This document shows, one piece after another, positions 1 through 6,625 of a DNA stretch of 7,036 nucleotides. A program made the position numbers and the translations under genes. The notes below the pieces were generated by a model. It was not told where the DNA came from, did not search any database, and saw only the letters and a list, made by a program, of their open reading frames with translations. Origin of the DNA: Tannerella sp. (GTDB lineage Bacteria; Bacteroidota; Bacteroidia; Bacteroidales; Tannerellaceae); the NCBI GenBank assembly GCA_031279875.1, contig JAITHS010000027.1:1-7036 (forward strand). Direction: 5' to 3'. Positions within the stretch are counted from its first letter, which is position 1. Each line of letters starts with the position of its first letter.

Positions 1-501
1 TTTGAGCAGAATAACCGCACAAATATGAAACAATACTTTCTGAACATCAACGAAGACGATTTCCCCGAAATCTACCGTCCCGTAATCCGCCGTTTGCGTA
101 TGGCCTCCGAAAACGAAGAAATGCAGTATCAGATGGAGATGGAAGACGACTATTTAGAAGAGCTTCGCGAACGGGAGCGCGAAGCCGCACAGAAAGACCA
201 AGTAATCAAAGAGCAGGGCAAAGAACTCAAAGCACAAGGCAAAGAACTCAAAGCGCAGGGCAAAGAACTCAAAGCGCAGGGCAAAGTAATCGAAGAAAAA
301 GACAAAGCTCTCGAAGAAAAAGACAAAACGCTTGAAGCGCAAGACAAAGCCCTCGAAGAAAAAGACAAAGCCCTCGAAGAAAAAGACAAAGTACTCGAAG
401 AAAAAGACAAAGTACTCGAAGAAAAGAACAAAGCCCTCGAAGAAAAGAACAAAGCCCTCGAAGACATGAAGCGTCAGTTGGCCGAAATACGAAAAAAGTA
501 A
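1..501 (+). CDS. Rpn-like / PD-(D/E)XK putative transposase-nuclease, C-terminal part (5' end outside window)
   Basis: The reading frame is open from base 1 (FEQNNRTN, then an ATG at 25) to TAA at 499-501, giving 166 visible residues. I treat the ATG at 25 as internal, because the residues before it read as a continuation of the protein. The stretch with DFPEIYRPVIRRLRMAS and the following acidic MEMEDDYLEEL segment resembles, from memory, the end of the catalytic region and the linker of Bacteroidales Rpn/PDDEXK_2 family proteins, annotated as recombination-promoting nuclease or putative transposase. The PD-(D/E)XK active site would lie upstream, out of view, so nuclease activity cannot be confirmed. 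The rest is a charged coiled coil of 14 heptads. It is convergent with the minus-strand operon, 56 bp from its last gene. A free-standing coiled-coil protein starting at 25 is the alternative. The partial-gene call is fairly sure; the family is moderately sure. Confidence 0.66.
   Translation, partial: FEQNNRTNMKQYFLNINEDDFPEIYRPVIRRLRMASENEEMQYQMEMEDDYLEELREREREAAQKDQVIKEQGKELKAQGKELKAQGKELKAQGKVIEEKDKALEEKDKTLEAQDKALEEKDKALEEKDKVLEEKDKVLEEKNKALEEKNKALEDMKRQLAEIRKK
202..495 (+). repeat. 21-bp in-frame tandem repeats encoding 14 coiled-coil heptads
   Basis: Fourteen consecutive 21-base units encode heptads that keep exact register. The first is VIKEQGK; then come three ELKAQGK units, VIEEKDK, a run of (A/T/V)LEEKDK-type units, two ending in KNK, and the degenerate ALEDMKR and QLAEIRK. 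Units at 241-261 and 262-282 are identical at the DNA level, and the unit at 220-240 differs only by a few bases. Hydrophobic I/L/V residues recur at fixed heptad positions amid Lys/Glu, as in a long dimeric or trimeric coiled coil. Two subfamilies (AQGK-type, then EEKDK-type) suggest two separate rounds of unit amplification. Slippage or recombination would change length by whole heptads without a frameshift. Confidence 0.9.
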
Positions 502-557
502 CACTAAACGCAATGCTCATCGCGTCGGATTTCTATTTTCTATCGGTATAAATCATT

Positions 558-2186
558 CTAATTCGTAGCAAACGCGCATCCTACGGCAACGGATATTTGT
601 TGGGCGGTGCTGTTTAGATATTTAACATTTAAGGCATTTGTAAACGAGTATGTAATGTTTGTATATGCTTTCAGATTGTTTGACAACAGGCGTGTAAAGC
701 CGAAACCGGCAACGGCGCCGATGCGTGGTGCTGTGAAGTACTCGTATTCATGCTGCAACAAGGCGTCGGAACGCTTTGGCTCGTACTCGTTTTCCGACGG
801 AGTGGTATAAAGACCGTCGATTGCGGCACCGTTGCTTTGAGACAGTCCCGACCAACCCGTACCATAGTTTGCGGCAAAGGTGATATGATAAACGTTGCGG
901 CGGCTGTCGATGCGACGTTGGGCTGACAGACGGGCTGTGAGTGAAGAAAAATCCTGTTTGCGGTAGTAAGGAAAAACAGTCGCCGTTTGTTGACGGTTAT
1001 AGAAATCGCATCCCGCACGCAGAAGCCAGCGTGAACTGTAATCTTTCACGAACAGGTTTCCGATATATTCAACGTTGGCCTTGATAATGTGCCGGTTAAG
1101 CGCTTCCGTATTGCCGAAATAGACTATCTCGGTGCGGTTGCCGGGCCGGTTTTCCTTACGATAGATGTTCTCGAAATTAGCGACATTTTCGCTTATGAAC
1201 GTCGCTTTCAGGTCGTGGCGGTGCAGGGCTGTCGGGTGCGAGATGACGGTTTCAAACGCCGTTGTCGAGCCGTTGTGTTCGCTGTAAACGGGCGTTGTGG
1301 TAGAGCGTCGGCCATAGTAGCCGTCGAATGTTTTGTACGAAACGTTGTTGTACCAGTTCCAATCGGCGGAGGGTCTTAATGTTAACTGCGCCGACAAACC
1401 GTTGAAAGTATTGACGGCCGGATTGCCGTTGGAATCGGTATATCCGTCTTCGCCAAACAGTTCGGTACGCCCGTAAAAGCCCCCAAAACTGATTAGCGAA
1501 GTGTATTGGCGGTCGGTAGTACCATACATCTTAAAGAGCATTCCTTCGACGCTTTTGCGATAGAACCAGTTAAGTCCGACGTCGATTTTGGCGTTAGGGC
1601 GGAATATTATGCCCGGCGTCAAAGTAAAATCAAGAAAAGAGTTAGTATGTCGCAGGTCTTTAAACTTGGCGTAGTTAGCCGATTTGTAATCCGCTTTTGC
1701 GCCGACAACTATCTTGCGCGACAATTCATACCCCACAGCGCCGACGAGATTGTAAGTCTCGCTGTTTTTCTTTCCTGCGTTTTCAGTCGTCATCTCCGTA
1801 ATATCAAACGGATAAAGATAGGGGTCAAGAAATACCGAGCCGCTCATGTTTTTGCCGGTAAAATCTTGATATTCTACTTTTCCGTAAAAGACAGTCCTGT
1901 CGTTCAAGCGATAGTACGATTCGGTAAGCGCCGCCCAACTCCTGCTGTTGTCCGACTGATAATAGTTGACAAAACCGCCGTCGCTTTTGAGCATCGACAA
2001 TTGTGCCACCGACATTTTGAGCGTCGGCAGTTTATAAAGACCGGCGGCATTATCGCTCGTCAGCATCGCGTTTGAGCAGCGCACGAAGTCGATATCGTAA
2101 CGAAACAACGCGGATGTCCCGGTTTGCTGCGCCTGCACCGAGAGAGCAACACAACCTAACAGTCCGGCAAAAAAGAAAAACTTCAT
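558..2186 (-). CDS. DUF6850-type outer-membrane beta-barrel protein
   Basis: The 542-residue product has a signal peptide (MKFFFFAGLLGCVALSVQA, probable cleavage before QQ at residue 20). The rest is rich in Tyr, Phe, Asn and Arg, with alternating short strands and polar turns typical of an outer-membrane beta-barrel (for example TESYYRLNDRTVFYGKVEY and a final strand QISVAVGCAFATN). Its make-up and place after a TonB-dependent receptor and a DUF4876 protein fit the Bacteroidota family DUF6850, recognised from memory. No enzymatic motif is visible and no function is established that I can name. I chose the ATG at 2186 because the signal peptide starts there; a GTG at 2204 is in frame and would add six residues (VNYSN region). 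It is the last gene of the operon, 31 bp after the lipoprotein gene, and ends with TAG at 558-560. Confidence 0.75.
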   Translation of the reverse strand: MKFFFFAGLLGCVALSVQAQQTGTSALFRYDIDFVRCSNAMLTSDNAAGLYKLPTLKMSVAQLSMLKSDGGFVNYYQSDNSRSWAALTESYYRLNDRTVFYGKVEYQDFTGKNMSGSVFLDPYLYPFDITEMTTENAGKKNSETYNLVGAVGYELSRKIVVGAKADYKSANYAKFKDLRHTNSFLDFTLTPGIIFRPNAKIDVGLNWFYRKSVEGMLFKMYGTTDRQYTSLISFGGFYGRTELFGEDGYTDSNGNPAVNTFNGLSAQLTLRPSADWNWYNNVSYKTFDGYYGRRSTTTPVYSEHNGSTTAFETVISHPTALHRHDLKATFISENVANFENIYRKENRPGNRTEIVYFGNTEALNRHIIKANVEYIGNLFVKDYSSRWLLRAGCDFYNRQQTATVFPYYRKQDFSSLTARLSAQRRIDSRRNVYHITFAANYGTGWSGLSQSNGAAIDGLYTTPSENEYEPKRSDALLQHEYEYFTAPRIGAVAGFGFTRLLSNNLKAYTNITYSFTNALNVKYLNSTAQQISVAVGCAFATN

Positions 2187-2197
2187 ATTAGAATAAT

Positions 2198-2220
2198 TAA
2201 CCACTAAAAACTAACCACTA
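2198..2220 (-). repeat. Short direct repeat TAGTGGTTA x2 in the intergenic junction
   Basis: Read on the minus strand, TAGTGGTTA occurs at 2220-2212 and again at 2206-2198, separated by five bases. The first copy includes the TAG stop of the DUF4876-type gene. The GTG in the second copy (2204) is in frame with the downstream beta-barrel gene, while the GTG in the first copy is out of frame and stops after four codons. The repeat therefore makes the translation start ambiguous. It is short enough to be chance. Confidence 0.4.
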
Positions 2221-3576
2221 ATTTTTAATCGACGCTTTGGCGCGTATATGGAAATCGTTAGTTGAGTTGTTAGTATCTTTATAGACTATTCGGGCGCCGT
2301 TTTTGATAGACGCTTCGGCATCGATACCGCTTGCATCGGTACTGCCTTCTATGCCGCCCGAATAAGAATAAACTATCTTACCTTCGTTTTCCGCAATAGC
2401 TTCGGTCAGTGTTTTGTCAACATTACGATAAAGAGTATATCCCTGATTATTGGTAATATAGACAAATCCGGCGTCAACTTCTTCCGTCAGTCGTTTAACA
2501 CTTTTGGATTCCTGTCCTTTCTGGAACACTTCTATACCGTCTATGACCCATTCGACAGGCGTTTTGAGGTTTGCTTGCGACGTGCTGCCGCCATGCAGAA
2601 TGATGTTGTCGGCATTAGTAACATAGTCGGTAAAAGAAACGCCGTATGCCGGTTGGAAGACAAAAAACGCCGGCGAAGAAACACTCAATACATAAGCATT
2701 GGCAGTAACGCCTGCAAATTTGTATCCTTTAAGATAGTGGTCGGTAGGTATGACATCCGAGATTTTGTAATACGATGTATTCGGAAATACGGCAACATCG
2801 TAGCACGCATAGTATTCGGGATTAGCGAAATTGATTGAGTTTTTGTACGTCTGGGTATTGTCGATTGAATTTTCCATAGAAATCACAATCTGCTTACCCG
2901 GAGCGAGTTGTACGTCGCGTTCAAGCGTCCAAAGTCCGAAACCGGCCGGTATCCAGCCCTGCGTTTTGTATGTAAGTTCGCCGCCGGTAATAAAATTGTT
3001 CGTCGCATGACCGTTACTTGGCATACATGCCGCTATAGTGATGTTTTTCAACGAAACAGGCGCATCCGAATTGTTGTAAAGGACTACATACTGGTCGAAA
3101 GTAAACGAACCCGACCCGTCGTCTTTTTGACAACCGCCGTTATACAATTCTTTAATAACCAGCGCACTTGTCTTCGATTCGGTCAAATCAACCGTTACCG
3201 ATAATTCCGTACTGCCGGAAGAATTGTTTGCCACGACAATATCGCTTTTAGTGCCGTTAAAAAGCACATATTTGTTGCCTTCTGCGATGCGCGTTTCGGA
3301 AGCGATTGCCTGATAAGTACCTGCTACGATAAGAAACTCTGCCGTACCGGTGGCATCGGTAGCGGCTTTAAAGGTAGCGTCGGTAAGGGTGCTGTTGAGT
3401 TTCACCTCAACACCTGCAGCCGACTGATAGCCGTCGGGATATTTCAGTTGTACTTTGAGAGTAAACGTTTTAACCCCTTCTTCTTCGTCCTTGCATGAGT
3501 TCATAACACCCATGACAATACTTCCGACAATGCACAGCAGCGGAAGTTGATAAAAATAAAATCTAATTTTTTTCAT
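2218..3576 (-). CDS. DUF4876-type lipoprotein, probably surface-exposed
   Basis: The 452-residue product begins with a lipoprotein signal peptide: basic MKKIR, a hydrophobic core, and a lipobox-like MNSC with Cys28 as the lipidation site. The residues after it, KDEEE, fit the acidic lipoprotein export signal that sends Bacteroidota lipoproteins to the cell surface. Residues about 36-130 look like a small beta-sandwich (LKVQLKYPDGY, AATDATGTAEF, VAGTYQA), similar to carboxypeptidase-regulatory or prealbumin-like folds. Residues about 137-300 carry the core I associate with DUF4876: ALVIKELYNGGC, then FDQYVVLYNNSDAPVSL, a pattern also reminiscent of lamin-tail-type domains. The C-terminal YKDTNNSTNDFHI is also family-like. 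Mature cysteines are at 149, 184 and 258. It sits 19 bp downstream of the receptor gene, which suggests a ligand-binding or receptor-capping partner; this is inference, and no biochemical role is known to me. Confidence 0.82.
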   Translation of the reverse strand: MKKIRFYFYQLPLLCIVGSIVMGVMNSCKDEEEGVKTFTLKVQLKYPDGYQSAAGVEVKLNSTLTDATFKAATDATGTAEFLIVAGTYQAIASETRIAEGNKYVLFNGTKSDIVVANNSSGSTELSVTVDLTESKTSALVIKELYNGGCQKDDGSGSFTFDQYVVLYNNSDAPVSLKNITIAACMPSNGHATNNFITGGELTYKTQGWIPAGFGLWTLERDVQLAPGKQIVISMENSIDNTQTYKNSINFANPEYYACYDVAVFPNTSYYKISDVIPTDHYLKGYKFAGVTANAYVLSVSSPAFFVFQPAYGVSFTDYVTNADNIILHGGSTSQANLKTPVEWVIDGIEVFQKGQESKSVKRLTEEVDAGFVYITNNQGYTLYRNVDKTLTEAIAENEGKIVYSYSGGIEGSTDASGIDAEASIKNGARIVYKDTNNSTNDFHIRAKASIKN

Positions 3577-3595
3577 TTTGCTTTGAATTAATAAT

Positions 3596-6532
3596 TTATA
3601 ATTTAACTGTTAATGATAATCCGTAGTAAAACGTTGGTATATAAGACGTTCTATATACCGACACTGTTGAATTGCGGTTGCTTGAAGTAACCGTTTGAAG
3701 ATTGTTGAGGAAATTGCGTGCTTGAAACGAAATCGACGCACGGTCGCCCATCTCCTTGGTAATGTTGATGTTAGCCGACCAGTATGCCGACAGGCGGTTG
3801 TCGTTGAAATAGTAGTCGGTATTGGTTTTAACTACTAATTTGGCAAGTTCGTTGTAGAGACTGCGGTCGTTGTCGCGCGCCCAGAGAAACTTCTCGGCAA
3901 ACGGTATCCTCGTATCCGTATCTTCATACATTGTATAATATAAAGGGTAAAAACCGACATACCGGTCTTGATTGTATATGCCCGAATATGAGCCTGACGA
4001 AGGGAAATAATCTTCTCTGGCGTCGAGTATAAAACCACGCGGAGAGCCGTCGGCATATTCGCTCAAATTGCGGGTATAATCGTAGAGTGTAGCCTCGATG
4101 CGAAGCGAAAAAATCAGCCGAATAGCCGGTATATGCGTCGTAAAGGTAATGTTTGAGTTCAACTGTTTTGTTTCGGAACCGTTCGACGAGCTGTTGCCGC
4201 CAACATAATAACCGATGTATTTGTAAGGGTTGTTGTCGGCCATCATCTGCCCTGTTGACGACCATGCGTTAAGAGTTTCGTCAAGGCCTTTGTAGTGATA
4301 ATAACTGCCGTCTATACGAACTGATGTGCCGATAATGTGTAACTTGCCGAGAGAAGCAATCCAGTCTATTCCGCTTTGCGTTGACGGAGAGCCGTTTATG
4401 AACGAATTTGTGGTCTTGAATGTACGCATTTCTTTGTATCCGAGCGTCTCGTCGGGATGTTGACCTGTGCGGTCGCCGACAGTAACGATGCCTGTCGTGC
4501 GGTCTATCGAATAACGGCGGTTTATCGGCTCAATGACAGAGCTTTCCAACATGCGAGGGTCGGTAAATTTGTATTCAAAAGGCGTATATTTATTCAGTTT
4601 TGAGTAGGAGCCTATCATGCGATTGCGCCAGAAATTGATCGAAAAGTTCATCTCTCCGTGCCGGTATTCAAGGCCTATTTCTGCCTGATGACTTTTTTGC
4701 CACTGCAACGAGGGGTTATATTCGGTCTTGTAAGGCTGTATATGATAGGCGTAGAAAATCGTGCCGTCGGCCATTGTGCCGGGCGCGAAAGATAATTTGT
4801 CGGAATACGACGGCGCAGGATACAGCACTGCAAAAGCCGGAAGTTTAACCGCCCTGCCCCACCCTGCGTGTAGCGACATGTTGCGGTGTATAATCTTGGC
4901 GTTAAAACGCGGCGAGAGGCTATTCACCGTGCCGTATTGCGAGCCTTTAACCGTCGTAATGTCGGAACGCAATCCTGCTGTAAGTTTCAGTAGCGTGCCG
5001 CCGCCAAGTTCGGCCGAAATGTTTTCTTCGCCATATAACGAAATATTGTTCATCATCGGCACCTCGTCGTAGCGATATTCGCGCCATGTCGGGGCATACC
5101 GCATATCGTCGTAATAAAGCCCCCTACCTTTGTTTAACTCGCCTTTGTAATCAACGCCAAGCATCATATTACTGTTGATTTTGCCGAACTTGCGCGACCA
5201 TTTTGCCTTAATTTTAGCTGCTACGGCGAGCGGGCGATTGTCGGTTTTAGATAACTGATACCAATAGCCCGCCGGAATCATAACTATCGGAGCGTCAGGC
5301 TGCTCGTCATACTGATGTGCTACGAAATAGCCTTCTTCTCGGCCGTGAATCGACGCTACAGCCGATGAACTTGATTTGTTGACTTTCTCCGATTCCTGAT
5401 TGTCGGAATATGATGCCGAGCCGGATATTTCGATACCCGTAATCCACGATTTGTTGAGCAATCTATCGAGTTTGAAATGCCCTCTGACGGTATTGTCGCT
5501 TTGTTTTAAATACGTTTCCTTGAAACTGTCGGGGTCGGCTCCGCTGTTATAGCCGCCGATATTGCCGGTCAAACCGCCGGTGATTGTAAACGGCAGACCT
5601 GTAATGTTTAACGACTTCTCGTAGAGCAGTGTAACGTTGTTTCTTTTATAAGATGTATAGGGCGAGGAGAGGTCGTTTACCGACTTGACGTATTCGGCGC
5701 TGATGTTCAGTATGCCGACGTTGCCGATAAGGTCGAAACCTTTGCTGAATGACGCCTGCTTGGTGTTTGGCTTTGTTGACATCTCAACATTGAGCGGCGA
5801 TTTGCCTCTGCGGGAGTTGATTTTCACTATTCCGTTAGTCAAATCACCGTATTCAACCGAAGGGATGCCTGTAACAATCTCGACCGACTCGATGTTGTGC
5901 GTAGCAATATTGCGCGTATCAACGCCGTAAACTTCGCCTTTCGAATCGCCCGAAACAAATGATGTATTGTTCGACAGCCTGACGCCGTCAACTTCAATGG
6001 CAGTGCCGAAAGTCGAATTGCCATGCTCGCCTGTCGTGCCGCGCAACGCTAACCGTTGAGGTGAAGATGTAGCCAAATGAGTGGCGCGATTGGTTTGACC
6101 TCCCGGCAGCAAACTCATCACATCGCCTACACCGAGCATCTGTAAATGGTCAAGTCCTTTACGGTCAATCGAATACGAAGTGGCCGCTTCCGAACCCGAT
6201 TTTGCCGTTACAACTACTTCGTTGAGCGCCAGATTGTCTTCCGGCAAAAGAAACTCTAATTCCGTCAGCGTTTTATCTACCTTGACGGTAAAAATCTTTT
6301 TGGCATAACCCAAACACGAAACCGAAATTTTAACTTCTCCCTTTGCCACGTTTTTGATAGCAAAAGCGCCTTTATCATCGGTAACAGCCCACAGTTCGCG
6401 TTCGGCAACGACCACAGCAGCATACTCAACCGCCTGTTTAGTCTTTTCTTCCAGAACCCTGCCTGAAATATTAAACTGACAAACGGCCGAATGACAAACG
6501 AATAATAATGTCAATACTGCACTGATACGCAT
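3596..6532 (-). CDS. TonB-dependent outer-membrane receptor with carboxypeptidase-regulatory-like domain
   Basis: The 978-residue protein should import a ligand through the outer membrane, powered by TonB-ExbB-ExbD. In order: a signal peptide (residues 1-18, cleavage likely before QF); a carboxypeptidase-regulatory-like domain at about 20-95 (ISGRVLEEKTKQAVEYAAV, TDDKGAFAI); a TonB-box-like EVVVTA at 105-110; a plug at about 115-245 (LALRGTTG, AIEVDGVRL, IESVEIVTGIPSVEYGD); and a long C-terminal beta-barrel. The barrel holds LSPRFNAKI near 539-547, GWGRAVKLPAFAVLYPAPSY near 557-576 and the terminal strand FYYGLSLTVKL. Length is normal for a full receptor of this kind, with no frameshift. The ATG at 6532 is preceded by AAGG immediately adjacent, too close to act as a standard ribosome site. 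It leads the operon with DUF4876- and DUF6850-type genes. No SusD partner is present, so the ligand is unknown; a metal complex, siderophore or cofactor is only a guess. Confidence 0.93.
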   Translation of the reverse strand: MRISAVLTLLFVCHSAVCQFNISGRVLEEKTKQAVEYAAVVVAERELWAVTDDKGAFAIKNVAKGEVKISVSCLGYAKKIFTVKVDKTLTELEFLLPEDNLALNEVVVTAKSGSEAATSYSIDRKGLDHLQMLGVGDVMSLLPGGQTNRATHLATSSPQRLALRGTTGEHGNSTFGTAIEVDGVRLSNNTSFVSGDSKGEVYGVDTRNIATHNIESVEIVTGIPSVEYGDLTNGIVKINSRRGKSPLNVEMSTKPNTKQASFSKGFDLIGNVGILNISAEYVKSVNDLSSPYTSYKRNNVTLLYEKSLNITGLPFTITGGLTGNIGGYNSGADPDSFKETYLKQSDNTVRGHFKLDRLLNKSWITGIEISGSASYSDNQESEKVNKSSSSAVASIHGREEGYFVAHQYDEQPDAPIVMIPAGYWYQLSKTDNRPLAVAAKIKAKWSRKFGKINSNMMLGVDYKGELNKGRGLYYDDMRYAPTWREYRYDEVPMMNNISLYGEENISAELGGGTLLKLTAGLRSDITTVKGSQYGTVNSLSPRFNAKIIHRNMSLHAGWGRAVKLPAFAVLYPAPSYSDKLSFAPGTMADGTIFYAYHIQPYKTEYNPSLQWQKSHQAEIGLEYRHGEMNFSINFWRNRMIGSYSKLNKYTPFEYKFTDPRMLESSVIEPINRRYSIDRTTGIVTVGDRTGQHPDETLGYKEMRTFKTTNSFINGSPSTQSGIDWIASLGKLHIIGTSVRIDGSYYHYKGLDETLNAWSSTGQMMADNNPYKYIGYYVGGNSSSNGSETKQLNSNITFTTHIPAIRLIFSLRIEATLYDYTRNLSEYADGSPRGFILDAREDYFPSSGSYSGIYNQDRYVGFYPLYYTMYEDTDTRIPFAEKFLWARDNDRSLYNELAKLVVKTNTDYYFNDNRLSAYWSANINITKEMGDRASISFQARNFLNNLQTVTSSNRNSTVSVYRTSYIPTFYYGLSLTVKL

Positions 6533-6554
6533 CCTTTTTGTTGTTTTTTCGCCG

Positions 6555-6586
6555 CAAAGGTACGTATTTTTTTCTTATCGGGCAAT
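6555..6586 (-). promoter_or_regulatory. Bacteroides-type promoter of the TonB receptor operon
   Basis: On the minus strand TACCTTTG (6562-6555) matches the Bacteroidota -7 consensus TAnnTTTG exactly. A TTG (6585-6583, within ATTGCC) stands 20 bp upstream, as expected for the -33 element. Transcription would start near 6548-6550, leaving a leader of only about 15-18 bases before the ATG at 6532, so there is little room for a riboswitch or leader attenuator. The start was not measured; it follows from the consensus. Confidence 0.7.
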
Positions 6587-6625
6587 CCCTATTATACGGT
6601 ATTTTTTTGACAAATATCCCTATTA
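6561..6625 (-). repeat. Two adjacent imperfect 31-34 bp direct repeats overlapping the operon promoter
   Basis: On the + strand, unit A (6561-6594) and unit B (6595-6625) lie back to back. Both begin with tac(g)gta plus seven T (gtattttttt at 6564-6573 and 6599-6608) and both end with atccctatta (6585-6594 and 6616-6625). The middles differ: 11 bases in A, 7 in B. Unit A covers the -33 element; unit B ends on the stop codon of the NlpE-like gene. The end of unit B also forms a 14-base near-palindrome, CCCTATTAATGGGG (6618-6631, one mismatched pair). The arrangement could be a pair of regulator sites about three helical turns apart, or just a local duplication of A/T-rich DNA. Confidence 0.6.

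Larger units (their letters stand above)
558..6532 (-). other. Probable three-gene operon: TonB receptor, DUF4876-type lipoprotein, DUF6850-type barrel
   Basis: The three genes are co-directional, with gaps of 19 bp (3577-3595) and 31 bp (2187-2217, taking the ATG at 2186). Neither gap holds a hairpin, terminator or promoter-like element that I can see; both are A/T-rich leaders. The only good promoter lies upstream of the receptor. All three products carry export signals and are predicted to act at the outer membrane, which supports a shared job. Confidence 0.78.

Noticed and set aside
202..495. CRISPR-like regularly spaced repeats.
   Set aside because: Units are contiguous 21-bp in-frame heptads with no unique spacers.
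150..520. Minus-strand open frames rich in Ser/Phe/Leu antisense to the heptad repeats.
   Set aside because: Their repetitive composition follows directly from the 21-bp repeats on the other strand; no start signal or homology is visible.
509..540. Possible terminator hairpin (CGC..AT..GCG at 509-524) followed by T-rich DNA in the convergent gap.
   Set aside because: The stem is five pairs with a mismatch and there is no clean T run; too weak to call.
1506..2075. A 189-codon open frame on the + strand antisense to the DUF6850-type gene, plus other antisense frames (for example 1089-1379, 2575-2838, 4761-5072).
   Set aside because: They overlap clear minus-strand genes, have no recognisable domain or signal peptide, and are shadows of the coding strand.
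2147..2186. LLGC in the DUF6850-type signal peptide read as a lipobox.
   Set aside because: The hydrophobic segment continues past the Cys to a good VQA/QQ cleavage site, and the protein looks like an integral barrel.
558..6532. A SusC/SusD polysaccharide-utilisation locus.
   Set aside because: There is no SusD-like protein, glycan enzyme or hybrid sensor in the window; the lipoprotein is of the DUF4876 type.
6591..6614. TATAAT with an upstream TTGTCA on the minus strand, like a sigma-70 promoter.
   Set aside because: The spacer is only 11 bp and the Bacteroides-type promoter closer to the gene is a better match.
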